NCBI GenBank assembly: GCA_003996215.1
Contig: QJPP01002917.1
Location: 1 to 64,000, forward strand
Origin: Jaltomata sinuosa
Lineage: Eukaryota > Streptophyta > Magnoliopsida > Solanales > Solanaceae
Reading direction: 5' to 3'
Length of the DNA stretch: 64,000 nucleotides
The notes under the pieces are model-generated. The model was not told the origin of the DNA and searched no databases. It was given only the letters and a program-made list of their open reading frames with translations. A program made the translations under genes and the position numbers. Position 1 is the stretch's first letter, and each line of letters opens with the position of its first letter. This document shows positions 21,683-32,241 of the stretch, in pieces.

Positions 21683-23428
21683 TTCTTTCCTGGTTTTTGG
21701 TTATGGTTTGTTGTTTTTGATGTTTTGTAGGGAATGCATGGAATGGATGGACAAAGGAAAACAAGGAAAAAATATGCCATATGGTGGACGGTACGGACCA
21801 CACAAGTAATTGTGCGTGTCGCACAGCCTACCGCATGCCAAAATAGAGGGCCTAGAGAAAAATTGAAAAAATAGAGGTGAAGTGCGCTGTGCCATGCGGA
21901 TCGCATAAACCCAAGTGCACGTCGCACCTCCATCGCATAAGTAAGCAGATGTCTGGGCAAACCCAGGAGAGAAAAAGGGGCATGTGCGATACATCATGCA
22001 GTCCGCACCTTACCTGGTGTGAATCGCATGTCACGGCGCACAGGAGGTGAATTTGAATTTTTAATTGACCTAACCCATTGACTGACCCGACCTGGACATG
22101 ACCTATCCGACTCTTCTTGTTCTTTTTCTTTTAAAACTGCCTCTATCTCTCCTTTTTCCACCATCTTTCTCCATAACTCTCAAAATCCTCCACTAAAATT
22201 CTCTCCAAGCACCTCAAACTCCCACAAATCCTTCTCCTCTTCTCACCGAATCTTCTCCACCACTTCTCCACGTTGTCGCCATTATTCTCCGGGAGGTCTT
22301 GTGAGTTACCATTGTTGGAAATAAAAAATCTTCGATTTCCATTCTTCCCTCCATAATCTTCACTTATGGTAAGTTCCCTGTTGTTAAATAGTTGTTTGTA
22401 TGATTGTTGGGAACTCATATTTTGAAGCATGCTTAGTAGACTAGCCATGTTGATAATGGGTGAAATTCAAAAATCTTGGGTCCCCAATTTTGAGTTGTAA
22501 TAATGAATTCTCTTAATGTCAACTTTGTAGATTCGAAATCTTAACTATGCATGTTGATTGGTAGTAATGTTTAGCCTTAATATCTCTGATGAAGTGAAGT
22601 CTGAGTAACCCACTTGTGACTAGTGCTTGATTTAGCCCGATGATAGATTGGGTGACGTCATTCTTAAGGGCAAGTCATCGGTAGTCATGAGGTTTTGATT
22701 GATAATTGATAATTGAGGTTGAATGTTGCTGATTGTATGCCCGTGATCCTCATTGAAAATCTAGTTAGGTTGTATGATCTTGTGAGGAGAGAAGGTTAAT
22801 TATTGATATGCTATTAGTGCCCATCATTGCAAGAAGGTCTTGATATTCCCGATGATAGATAGGGTAACGTCCATAAGGGAAGTCGTTGAGTCCTTTCTTG
22901 TTGGTTATGTGTTAATGGATATCCGGGGAAGTCTGAGTACCCAGAAGTTATGGTCATGAATCCCCTTTCCCCCCCTTTGTTATTATGAATTGGTTGTGTG
23001 TGGTGCTAACTGCTAAAGTACATCTTGCTCTATGGATCATATGCGTAACTCACAAGAACACAAGGAACCAAAAATACCAATTGTGCCTTTGTGCATTTTG
23101 CATATGATGCATAGATATTGATGTGCAGGTCACACAAGGCATCATACCAAGTTGAAAAGAAACTGCAGAACACTGACTTGAGGGGCGAAGCTTGATGCGA
23201 CATGCACTTTTTATGGTGCGGATCGCACCAGCTTTGCACTTCAATAGAAAAATTTCCTCAAGGTTCTGTTGGGTTGTGCAATAGCACTTTCGACACGCAC
23301 TCTTCCTAGTGCATTTTGCATGTGGTTCGCACAAGACCAAAAACACCTACTTTTATTTCTACTCTGTTGCATTCCACCCTTAGTAGATTTAGTTTTTGTT
23401 TTTGGCTCACAATCTTTGGATGCAGACC
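21683..23428 (+). other. E2 spacer between gag and ORF2
   Basis: No credible coding. GTGCG/CGCAC word clusters lie at about 21785-22045 and 23100-23340, separated by a pyrimidine-rich stretch and unique AT-rich sequence. It is collinear with E3 13654-15472. It ends in a pyrimidine-rich run and TTTGGATGCAG just before the ORF2 ATG, a splice-acceptor-like context that is also kept in E3. Confidence 0.6.
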
Positions 23429-24883
23429 ATGTCTTCTGGCAGGAGAAACCCAGGAAACCAAGCAAGGCAAAGATCAGCTATAGATGAAGCAAGGCTCTGC
23501 TTAGGAATAGAGGGCATGAGAGCTCTCTACAAACGGGAAAAAGATAGAAGATTTAATGTGGAACAGAGCTTTAATCTAGGGGAAGTTGGTGATGAGTTAC
23601 CAAATATGCACCACCAATTTGCTACTAGAGGGTGGCAACCATTTCAAGAAGTACCCGGGGGATATTATGAAGAAATAGTCCTCGAATTCTTTGCGTCTTA
23701 CCAAGCCATACAAGATTCTAAAGGCTATAAAGGCCCCAAAGACAAGTTTCCCAATCTTGATACTGTCACTGTCAGAGGCAAAAAAGTATATGTCACCCCT
23801 GCGGCAATCAATGCTATATATTGGGGACACCCAATTGACCCTGCACCAGCCCTAATGGCTAGAATGACTGCTAATTTCAATCCATATCAAGAGACTTCTC
23901 GCACCATTGCTCTAGGCATCCCTGTTGGGTCCACCATAAGAGGCGATATACCAAGGAGATCATTGGTATTTCAGGCGCGGCTTTGGTATGATCTAGTGCG
24001 CAACCATATTCTCCCCTCTCAAAATGACCAAAAGATAACTCAAGAGGGTGCCATTCTAATTGAGGCTATCATGATGGGGGAACATATAAACTTTGGAGAT
24101 GTGGCTGCAATGGTAATCCAGAGGAAAGCTCATTGCAAAAATTACTCCTTCCCTTTCCCGGTCCTGATCACCAAGTTGTGTACTAAAGAAGATGTTCCTA
24201 TTCTCCCTTGTGACAAATGAACTCATGCCATCGGGGTCATCAATCTAGATAAGAAGACAGAAAAGGATTCCCCTAGGTTCAAGAAGCAAAGGACAGAGCA
24301 GCTGAGTGAGATTAACAACGATGAAACTCGTGTTGGAGCAGGAAATTCTCCCCTCTCTCGGGATACTTCAGAGGCACGCCCACAGGCCCCCGCACCCTCT
24401 ATGACAAAGAGTGGTCTTCAAGATATTGTCGACAAAACTCATAGTCATGAGAATCAACTGGAAGACTTAGCCGCAAAACTACCCGGAATGATCAACAGGG
24501 CAGTTAAGAGTGCAGTGAAGGGGGTGGTTGATAGTATGAACACTCTACGCAAGCGAGTTGATATTATGGAAGAGGCAATTTCAAAACTCCAAAAAGATAT
24601 TGGCAAGGCCAAAGGCAAAGATCTGGTCGTGGAGGCTGATTTGATCACATTACCTCCACCCAAGAGAATCCTTGGCCCGTTGGATAACTTGTTTGCCTCC
24701 TATGCGGAAGAAGAGCTGCCCGGGCATGCTGAGCAACAACTATATGATGATGAGAACCTTGAGTTTTAGAGAGTGCTTCGTGACTACCCAATTTCAGCAA
24801 ACTCTCGAAGCGGTGGTGCTAGCCCAAGTGGGAAGAGTGTTGAAGAAGAAGCTGCTTCTGATAGTGGTGATGATGAGGAATAG
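23429..24883 (+). pseudogene. E2 ORF2: plant-transposon-type protein, near-intact
   Basis: The frame runs from ATG 23429 (MSSGRRNPGN) to TAG 24881-24883, 485 codons, with only two in-frame stops (TGA 24218-24220, TAG 24767-24769). The start was chosen because E3 has the same MSS start at the same place. Domains in order: basic N-terminus; globular part with EEIVLEFFASYQAIQ, YVTPAAINAIYWGHPIDPAP and FQARLWYDLVRNHILPSQ; Lys/Glu linker; heptad-like region (24400-24620); short DNLFASYAEEE block; acidic tail DSGDDEE. It resembles Pfam's putative plant transposon protein family (from memory, accession not checked). I see no catalytic triad of a known transposase. The role is unknown; a chromatin- or RNA-binding accessory for this non-autonomous retroelement is conjecture. 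Confidence 0.75.
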
Positions 24884-26942
24884 ATCTACAGGGAGTTCTA
24901 CCCTTTCCCATTGCACTATGAGCATTGAGAATAATGTTTCTTTTATCGGAGGGGGTGGATTTCTTTACTTTCTTTTTGGTGCCCGTGAGTGGGCTTGAGA
25001 TAATTTATTTCCCTTGTCGGGCACATTTTGGATAATTGAATGTGATGCTACTATTTGTTTCTTTCTTTAGATTATGTTTTTGTTTTACTTTGAGCTTAAT
25101 TGTGCCCTCGCCGGGCTTGAATATTATTGATGGTGTGCCGGGTTGGTCTTACATGCCCCATTGTTCCACTACCTGTGCCTTGCAAATGCACTAAATGCCT
25201 ACGCCGAGGCTTGTTGTTGATTGATTCATGAGCATAAAAAATTATGGATCACCTTGTTTATAGTAGTGTAGAAATAAACTCCGAGGGTTTTCTTAGCACT
25301 ACGGTTCTTTCCCAAGGAGAAAAAGTTTTGATTATATTTTTTTTCTTTTCTTTTGTTATTGTGTGTCAAACCGGTTGGTGTTTCCCTATGATAGATTGAG
25401 AGGCGACTTTCTTAAGGGAAAATGTCAAGTTTAGTTTTAAGATTGAGTTCGTAAATGCTTGTCTTGAAATGGGCCCACCGAAAAATTTTCTTGGTAAATT
25501 GTTTTTGAAAAGGAAAAGAGGAAGGGAAATGATTTTTTGAGAAAAAACGTTCTCTTGTCATGACTTGCACACTCTCTCTTTGGCTTGATTGACTCATAAA
25601 CGAGTGTGTAATGAACTCGAAATAACTTGTCAAAAGTCATTTGCCCCAATTGATTGTGGGACTAATGGATGAAGTCTTGTGGCATGATGCCTTGTGCGGT
25701 GAGGATTTACCTTGATTCTTGTGCATAAGTGTCATCTAGAACTTTCCCCGAATGTGATTCAAGGCAAAATTCTAGGTTTAGCCAAGCTTGGAAAATGACC
25801 TTAGGCCCTTTTTGATAGCCGCTTCACTCAAATGACCTCCTAATGACATCAAGTCCTAGTGAACCCCTTTGAGTTTGTGACTATTCTTTGACACCTTTGT
25901 AACACCTTGACCTTTTTGGAACCTCCATCTGGGAACCTATCCTTCCTAATTGCTTGAAAATGAAATTTAGGCTAAAAGCCTAAGTTTGGGGGGGAAACAA
26001 AAGATAACATAGGCAAATGCCTAAGTTTGGGGGGTGCATGTGATCAAATGAGGAGAAGAAAAGAAATGCACTTCAAGTGCAAGGTACCACCTTGATTCGA
26101 AAATTGAAAAGTGCTCCAAAAGATCAATCCAATGAGCAAATTGAAATGCAAAAATAGGTGCTACCAAGTGAAGGTGATATAAGGTGTGAATAATCATGAG
26201 GTTTAAAGGAGAAATCTTGGGTTGTGTGAGGGAGAAAAAAGGTAAAGTTGAAAATTTAAAAATGTGAGCGCCGTGTGAAGTGATAAAAAACAAAGAACAT
26301 GAGGGAGGTGTAGTCACTTGAACCAAATGATATCCTCACCTTAGCCCTAGCAAACATTATAACCCGCAAGTCCTTGGTGATTCTGAGCTTGGCTACCCTA
26401 CATTAGTGGCGATTTACATGAAAGGCATGCCTATGGTTTGATGCGCATGCACTTGAACTTCCTTGAGAGAGTGAGAGTCTTCTTGGTTCTCTTATAATCC
26501 CGTGGTTAAGAATTGAATAATTGTGAGTGGGATTCTCTCTTGTGGTGAGTGGCATCATGCACTCTAATTGAAGCATAGAGTCTCTATTTCAATTGAGGGG
26601 AATGAATGAGACAAGTTGTGTGGCAAATCTTGAGGCAAACCTTGACGGTCCATTACAATGACTTGAGAAGCTAAAATGTCTTATTTTGAATGGCAAATTC
26701 CCTTGAGTTTTAAAAGAGATATGATGTCCTTTTTGAAAAAAAGTTTTGAAATGAGCAATTGCCTTGAGCATGTGTGGGTCCAAATTGAGATAAGCATAGT
26801 AGTTGAGTCTTTTGTTTGAATCTTTTGTTTGTTTATTTTTCTTAAATTTTTAGTGTAGAATAGTTTTTGTGCCTTAATTGAGCCTTAGCATAATTCATTC
26901 CTTGCCGTGTGAGTATCTTGCCTGAGGACAAGCAATAGTTCA
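24884..26942 (+). other. E2 3' non-coding region
   Basis: About 2 kb without coding. GCCC/GGGC hairpin words lie at 25011-25022 and 25102-25115. Purine tracts CCTAAGTTTGGGGG occur at 25979-25994 and 26021-26035, well before the LTR. The segment is collinear with E3 16928-18647 and 28437-28825. Confidence 0.65.
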
Positions 26943-26952
26943 AGTTGGGGGG
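26943..26952 (+). other. E2 polypurine tract
   Basis: AGTTGGGGGG lies two bases before the 3' LTR start at 26955, the expected place for plus-strand priming. Confidence 0.75.
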
Positions 26953-26954
26953 TT

Positions 26955-28436
26955 TGATAAGTCGGTAATCTACCAACTTATTGAACCTATATCCATGAAT
27001 TATTTCTAAGTTTTGAATTGATTTAGAGGTTCTTATGGCCTTTATGGATGTCTATGCAAGTACTTTGGATAGAAGAGGAGAAACAAGGATATGGACCCAA
27101 AAAGATCCAAAAGGAGCTAAGTGTGAATAGTTGAGAAAAGCCAAAGAATCTGCCGAGAGGTGTTGTGGCTGTGTGACATGCACAAGCCGAGGTGCAGTTC
27201 GCATCTCCTCTGCATGAAGCTGCAAAGATGACTGAAGATTCTGCTAAGGAGTGCAGTCGCCATGCGATGCGCACATCTCGTGGTGTGAAATGCATCACCT
27301 TCGCACAAAGCCTACTTAAGCGGCTGAAGTCGCACACTGTGATGTGCGAACCGCATGGTGCGTTGCACACCATCCGGAGGGAAATTTTGTCCTAAATTTA
27401 TGTGATGATCTTGGGAACATATAAAAGGCAATTTTAGGCTTGTTTTTTTATAAACAATTTTGAGCAGAGAATTTCAGTAGAGAACTTGAAGATATTTTTG
27501 GCTTGTAAACACTTTTCTCCAACTCCATTGAGAGAGGGGTTTCAATCCAATCTTTTGGTTAACAAATTGTGTACCTAATTTGACTCTAGAACTTGAGAAT
27601 CAACTACAATGGATGGGAATTTGATTTACCCAGTTGGTATATCTTCTCCCCCTTCTATGAGTGGCTAATTTCTCTTGCCTAGGGGTGTATTGATGATGGG
27701 CGCTTAGCTAATGGGTGTGGGTATTTCTAATTCACTTTAATAATTGCTTATATGATATGGGTCTAGTAATTTCTCCATGTTTTAATCTAATAATTTGTGG
27801 TTGCAAACATGAATATACCTTACTTGGCTATATAATTACTCGAGAGAGAATTTTGTAGTTGTGGATGTGAAATTTCTAGTGGGTACTTGGGAATCCAGTT
27901 AGATTGGAGGCTAGACATAGCTCCAATCATGGAATCTCCCATTTAAGGGTTAGAGTTAGAGATAGGCGACCTCCCCAAGCAAATGTTGGTTGGCTATTTA
28001 GCACACCGAATGATGTTCTAACTGAAATCATCGGATATGTGGAACTTGATCGAGAGATAGCATTCCACACTTATGACCAATGCTACCCGTGTCAATAGGT
28101 GAGAATTTAAGTGAATTAATGACTACACTATCCTATAGCGAATGCCCAATCGGAAATGCACCCCTAGTCATCTAGTTCTTATTGGTACACCCATCTTGAT
28201 TTTATAGTTTTTATTTGAATTGAGTTAGTAGTGGCAACTTTCCCAATTCCCCCATTTTATTGCTTTGGTTTTGTTGAACAACTACTTTAACTTTGAAATT
28301 GCTTTGAACAATCTCTAATGAGCTAAATCAGGTCCCTTGGGTACGACCTCGACATCCGTTGGGTTTATAAATTTTGTTTTGACTACGCGATCGTCGTGAC
28401 CTCCTAATTGGAGAGCCACGATTTGAGCGTTTATCA
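26955..28436 (+). mobile_element. E2 3' LTR (Tat-like), 1482 bp
   Basis: It starts TGATAAGTCGG and ends TTTATCA, with TATAAAA at 27420-27426 and the palindrome cluster at 27165-27375. The cluster is shorter by one unit of roughly 30 bp than in the 5' LTR. Confidence 0.9.
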
Positions 28437-28441
28437 AGTGG
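28437..28441 (+). repeat. Target site duplication AGTGG, right side of E2
   Basis: It matches 18648-18652. Beyond it E3 resumes with GCATCATGCACTC, the same sequence E2 has at about 26550, which proves E2 landed in a relative. Confidence 0.9.
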
Positions 28442-28839
28442 CATCATGCACTCGAACTGAAACATGAAGTCTCTATTTCAGTTGAGTTGAATGAATGAGA
28501 CAAGTTGTATGGTGAATCTCGACGCAAACCTTGATGGTCCATGCCAATGACTTGATAAGCTTAATATCTTTTTTTGAATGACAAATTCCCGTGATTTTAA
28601 ATGAGAAATGAAGCCCTTTTGAAAAAGTTTTGAAATGATCAATTTCCTTGATAGTGTGGTAGTTCAAATTGAGATGATCATGATAGTTTAGTCTTTTGTT
28701 TGAATATTTTTGTTTATTATTTTTTTAGTTTTTAGAATAGAGTATTCTTTTGTGCCTTGATGGAGTTTTAGAGCATAATTCATTCCTTCCCTTGTGCGTA
28801 TCTTGCTTGAGGACAAGCAATAGTTCAAGTTTGGGGGGT
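28442..28839 (+). other. E3 3' non-coding region, part 2, with polypurine tract
   Basis: Collinear with E2 26550-26954. It ends in AAGTTTGGGGGG (about 28828-28838), the E3 polypurine tract. Confidence 0.7.
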
Positions 28840-29117
28840 TGATGAGTCTGTAATCTACCAACTCATTTAGCCTTTAATAATGAATTATTGCTATATTTTG
28901 ATAAGATTTAGATATTTTTATGGACTTTATTGACATGAATGCAGGTACTTTTGTCCGAAGATGGAAAATAAGGAATTTGACCCAAAAGAGTTAAAAAGGA
29001 GTGGAAGTTTGAAGGATTGAATAAGATGGAGATTCTACTGAGAGGTGCGGACTTCGTGCGACAAGCATAACACGACGTGCGGTCTGCACCTCCCACCACA
29101 CAAGGCTCATGTATTGG
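28840..29117 (+). mobile_element. E3 3' LTR, left part
   Basis: It starts TGATGAGTCTG right after the purine tract. It is similar to, but clearly diverged from, the E2 LTRs. It is interrupted at 29117 by E1; the right part resumes at 40217. The last five bases (29113-29117, ATTGG) are the E1 target duplication. Confidence 0.8.
29113..29117 (+). repeat. Target site duplication ATTGG, left side of E1
   Basis: ATTGG precedes TGTAATGACC here, and the same five bases follow the LTR end at 40217-40221. Confidence 0.9.
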
Positions 29118-29809
29118 TGTAATGACCCTCCAGGTCATTTTCCATTTTTCTGTGCCTTTTCTGCATTTCGAGCTTTTACTCAGTGGCACTAGGTCATTTA
29201 TTACTTGTGAGGACTAACAGTTCGGTGCCCGGGCAATTTGTTGGGTCGTTAGGACCATTTCTCTGTTTTAGCTTTCAAAGTTGGTAAACCTTTAACTTCA
29301 GTCCACTTTCTTGCTTAACATGCTCAGAATCAAATTCTGTTAGTTCTGATGGCTCCGGAACGGGGATTTTGATCTAGTGGGACCATTAGTTTGGGTCTGG
29401 GTGCTTTCAGTTTGGTTTTGTGTAGCTTTGTGTGTTTTGGAGTCAGTTTGGCTGGTAGGGTTGACTTTGGTCCACATTCAGAGAAGACGGTCTCGTATGG
29501 GAATTTCGTTAGTGTCGTTAGCTCTGGAATGTCGACTTTGGGCTAGGGGGACCTTTGGTTTGGGTCCCGAAGCTTTCGGGCTCATTTTTAGGTTTGAGTT
29601 TCTAGTTGCTTTTAGGTGTGGGGCCCACTTTTAATTAAAACAATCTCCGTTAGGAGTTTCGTCGATTCTATTGAGTCTGGAATGCCATTTTTGGTAGGGT
29701 AGCATAGTTTGGTTTGTGTTCACGGGGTTCCGGATGAATCCCGAGGGTCTGTCGAAATTTATTTTTGACTTGGAATTTGTTGGTTGCTGCACTAAGTTGC
29801 AGACCTCTG

Positions 29810-30000
29810 TTGCACTTCGCGATCGCGAGGATCTCATCGTGTTCATGATGGTTTTGTTTCCTGGCCATCGCCTTCACGATGTAGCTGACTGGGACCCGTC
29901 TTGGCTTCTTCTTCTCCAATGCAGCCTAGGCCATCGCGATCGCGATGGTTGGGCCAGCTCTTCTCAGCGAATGCGGGGTCCTGTCTCGATCGCGATGAAG
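29810..30000 (+). repeat. GCGATCGC palindrome cluster upstream of E1 TATA box
   Basis: Perfect palindromes include TCGCGATCGCGA at 29817-29828 and an 18-bp one at 29931-29948 (CCATCGCGATCGCGATGG). A third copy of TCGATCGCGA lies near 29986. All are within 200 bp of the TATA box. The 3' LTR (37870-38080) has the same cluster with several C-to-T type changes. Confidence 0.75.
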
Positions 30001-30013
30001 GACCCCTAGCAGT

Positions 30014-30021
30014 TATATTAA
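30014..30021 (+). promoter_or_regulatory. TATA box of E1 5' LTR
   Basis: TATATTAA, followed by a pyrimidine-rich start region; it is conserved at 38093-38100 in the 3' LTR. Confidence 0.6.
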
Positions 30022-30535
30022 GTCCCAACTTCATTTTCTTCTCCACAACACCAAAGAACTCCATTGTTAAGCTCCAAAACTCCATTTCCCAGCATCCTTG
30101 CTTCAACACGCTTCATCCGATAAGTTCCCGCGTCACCCCTCTCCTCGTTCCATGTAAATTTCTGTATTTCCTCCGCTAAATTCCTTTGTGGTTTAAATTC
30201 TTAGAATTTAGGGTGAGATTGGTAGAAATCTGATCTTTGGGGACTGCATGTTCTTGAACCCGTGCAACTCATCTCCGTTTGCACCTAAATTTAGGGTACG
30301 GGTTCCCTAACCCACCAAGAACATAATTGTGAATTTTGTTTTCTATTTCATTACGCAGGCCTCGAGGGTCATTTTCTGACTTGATTTTCTGCCTGATTTT
30401 CCGTATATCAATATGGGTGTCATTCTTCTCGTTTTGACACCTAGGTTATGTTCTTGATAGCGTGGCACCTTTCTGAGGCCATTCAAAAGGGGAAGACATA
30501 TGAGTGATGGTTCATGCTTGCATTTCGACCCTGAG

Positions 30536-30537
30536 GT
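30536..30537 (+). promoter_or_regulatory. Splice-donor-like site in E1 LTR
   Basis: GAG|GTAGGTTAC, about 520 nt after the TATA box, kept in the 3' LTR (38718-38719). The partner acceptor-like AG is at 32240-32241, just before the gag ATG. Predicted intron length is about 1.7 kb. Confidence 0.45.
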
Positions 30538-31140
30538 AGGTTACAATTTTCTTTCTAGACTGAGTTAGTTAGGTTATATATGTTTATATGATACCAGAAT
30601 GCTAGGTTGGATTTTAGATAAACTTTAGGCCTTAATCCTGTTTATCATGATTTATTGGCCATGTCGGCTTTTTAGTCTAGGATTGCATGTTATCCTTAGC
30701 CTAGGAGCTTGTTTCTTATGTGTGACTAGTCTAAGATCCTTAGCATTCTTTTAGGAGGCTCTAGAGGTAGAATAGAGATTGCCCATCATTTTTCGCTTTT
30801 ATTTTCTCGATTTACTACTTTATTTTATAATTGAGTGTAAATATGGGCCCGAAGCTATGACTAGAATTCAGACGGATTCCAGGTCAGTTTCTCTTGGTTT
30901 GAAGGGTACTTTTCCCTATTTGATCTGATGGTGTGATTATTCCTGTGCTTCTGAGCATTCATACTCATATCGCATGGCATATCATTGGTACGGTATGGAA
31001 ATGGTTTTTCAAAGGCTTTTGGGTTTAAAAAGAGTTTTTTCTACTGTTGTGATGAATTATGGACTAAATCGAGCTATTTTGAGTATCACCTTGGTTTTTG
31101 AGAGGGAAAGAGGAATCACTATTTTTTGTATATAAATTTA

Positions 31141-31338
31141 TAGTCCGATGCAGTATTCCAGACCTCCGATGCATTATTGTGGGTATTTTACTCTCTTATT
31201 TATATATATATTAGTCTGATGCAGAATTCTAGACCCCCGATGTGTTAATCCGGGTATTTTATTACTTCATATATATATACATTGTTCGATGAGGTATTCC
31301 CGTCGCCCGATGCCGTATTCCAAGTTTATTTTATATTG
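31141..31338 (+). repeat. Three-unit tandem repeat in E1 LTR
   Basis: Units of about 70 bp start near 31141, 31212 and 31282. Each has a GATG.A..ATTC core, a CCCGATG core and an AT-rich end with TATATA. The same repeat lies at about 39325-39520 in the 3' LTR. Confidence 0.7.
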
Positions 31339-32036
31339 CATACATATATGCATCATCGTGCATCACATTGCATTTGCCTTGGCACGTGGATTGACTCTGG
31401 TGTGGCTTGTTGTTGTTTTCCTTTATCTTTTGATTTATCGGCTTGTCTTCAATTTTATAACTAGATTTAGGTGGATCCCTGTATAGTTAGCTGCTTTAAT
31501 GTAATCTATATTTATATAATATCTTTTTGAGCTCGGTCGGCCTATGATGCCTACTGAGTGCCCGTTGTCTTGGTAGTCATACTACACTTTGCATCTCTTT
31601 TTCTGATGCAGCACCTAGTATGATCCACCCTCACTGATCTTCTATCGTTCGAGGCCCGTTGCTGTTCAGATCGTGGTAAGCTCCCGACGCTTTTGGAGAC
31701 TTTACTTGCTTTCCATCTTGTATATCATGTCTGTATTTTGTATTTTTGATAGACAAAGGTTATTGTATAGCTACTCCTTTCTTTAGTTTCTCTTGTACTA
31801 GTGACACCAGGTCCGGGTTGGTGTTCGGGTTGTTTTTTCTTTCGGTCACTTTAGGGCTATCTTTTGTATATTTTGTACACTGGTATGTATATATGATTTT
31901 GGCCCTATACCTTGTTTATATCTTCCGCTTCTCTTAAGTTAAATTATTATTTACTGCTTTCTGCATGTTTGGGTTAGGCTTGTCTACTGGGGGTTATGTA
32001 GATTCCATCATGGCCTGATTTCATGTCGTGACAGAG

Positions 32037-32048
32037 TGGTATCAGAGA
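32037..32048 (+). other. E1 primer binding site
   Basis: TGGTATCAGAGA, matching the initiator tRNA-Met site TGGTATCAGAGC at 11 of 12 bases, three bases after the LTR end. Confidence 0.8.
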
Positions 32049-32241
32049 TTTAGGTTCACCGGTCTCCCCATTACAAGAGCAAGTGTCTAGTAGAGCCTCG
32101 TGGATAAGGTACGATGACGTCCGTATCCTATCTGCGAGGGGCTATAGGACTTTCCTTAGGAAAGGCTTCATTTTGTTAATTCTTTATCATGCTTACTTGA
32201 TTTCATCAACTCCTGAGTATATTTGTTTCACTCCTTCTTAG

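Larger units (their letters stand above)
29118..32033 (+). mobile_element. E1 5' LTR (Tekay-like), 2916 bp
   Basis: It starts TGTAATGACC and ends GTCGTGACA next to the primer site. It carries CGATCGCG palindromes at 29817-30000, TATATTAA at 30014-30021, a donor-like site at 30536, and a three-unit tandem repeat at 31141-31338. Compared with the 3' LTR it lacks a block of about 115 bp near 30273. The first 1.2 kb is only about 85% similar by eye to the 3' LTR, while 30720-31480 is about 97% similar. Confidence 0.9.

Noticed and set aside
29716..30179. Overlapping open frames on both strands in the E1 LTR (up to 97 codons)
   Set aside because: They lie in non-coding LTR sequence, overlap each other and show no protein family; GC-rich palindromes lower stop frequency there.
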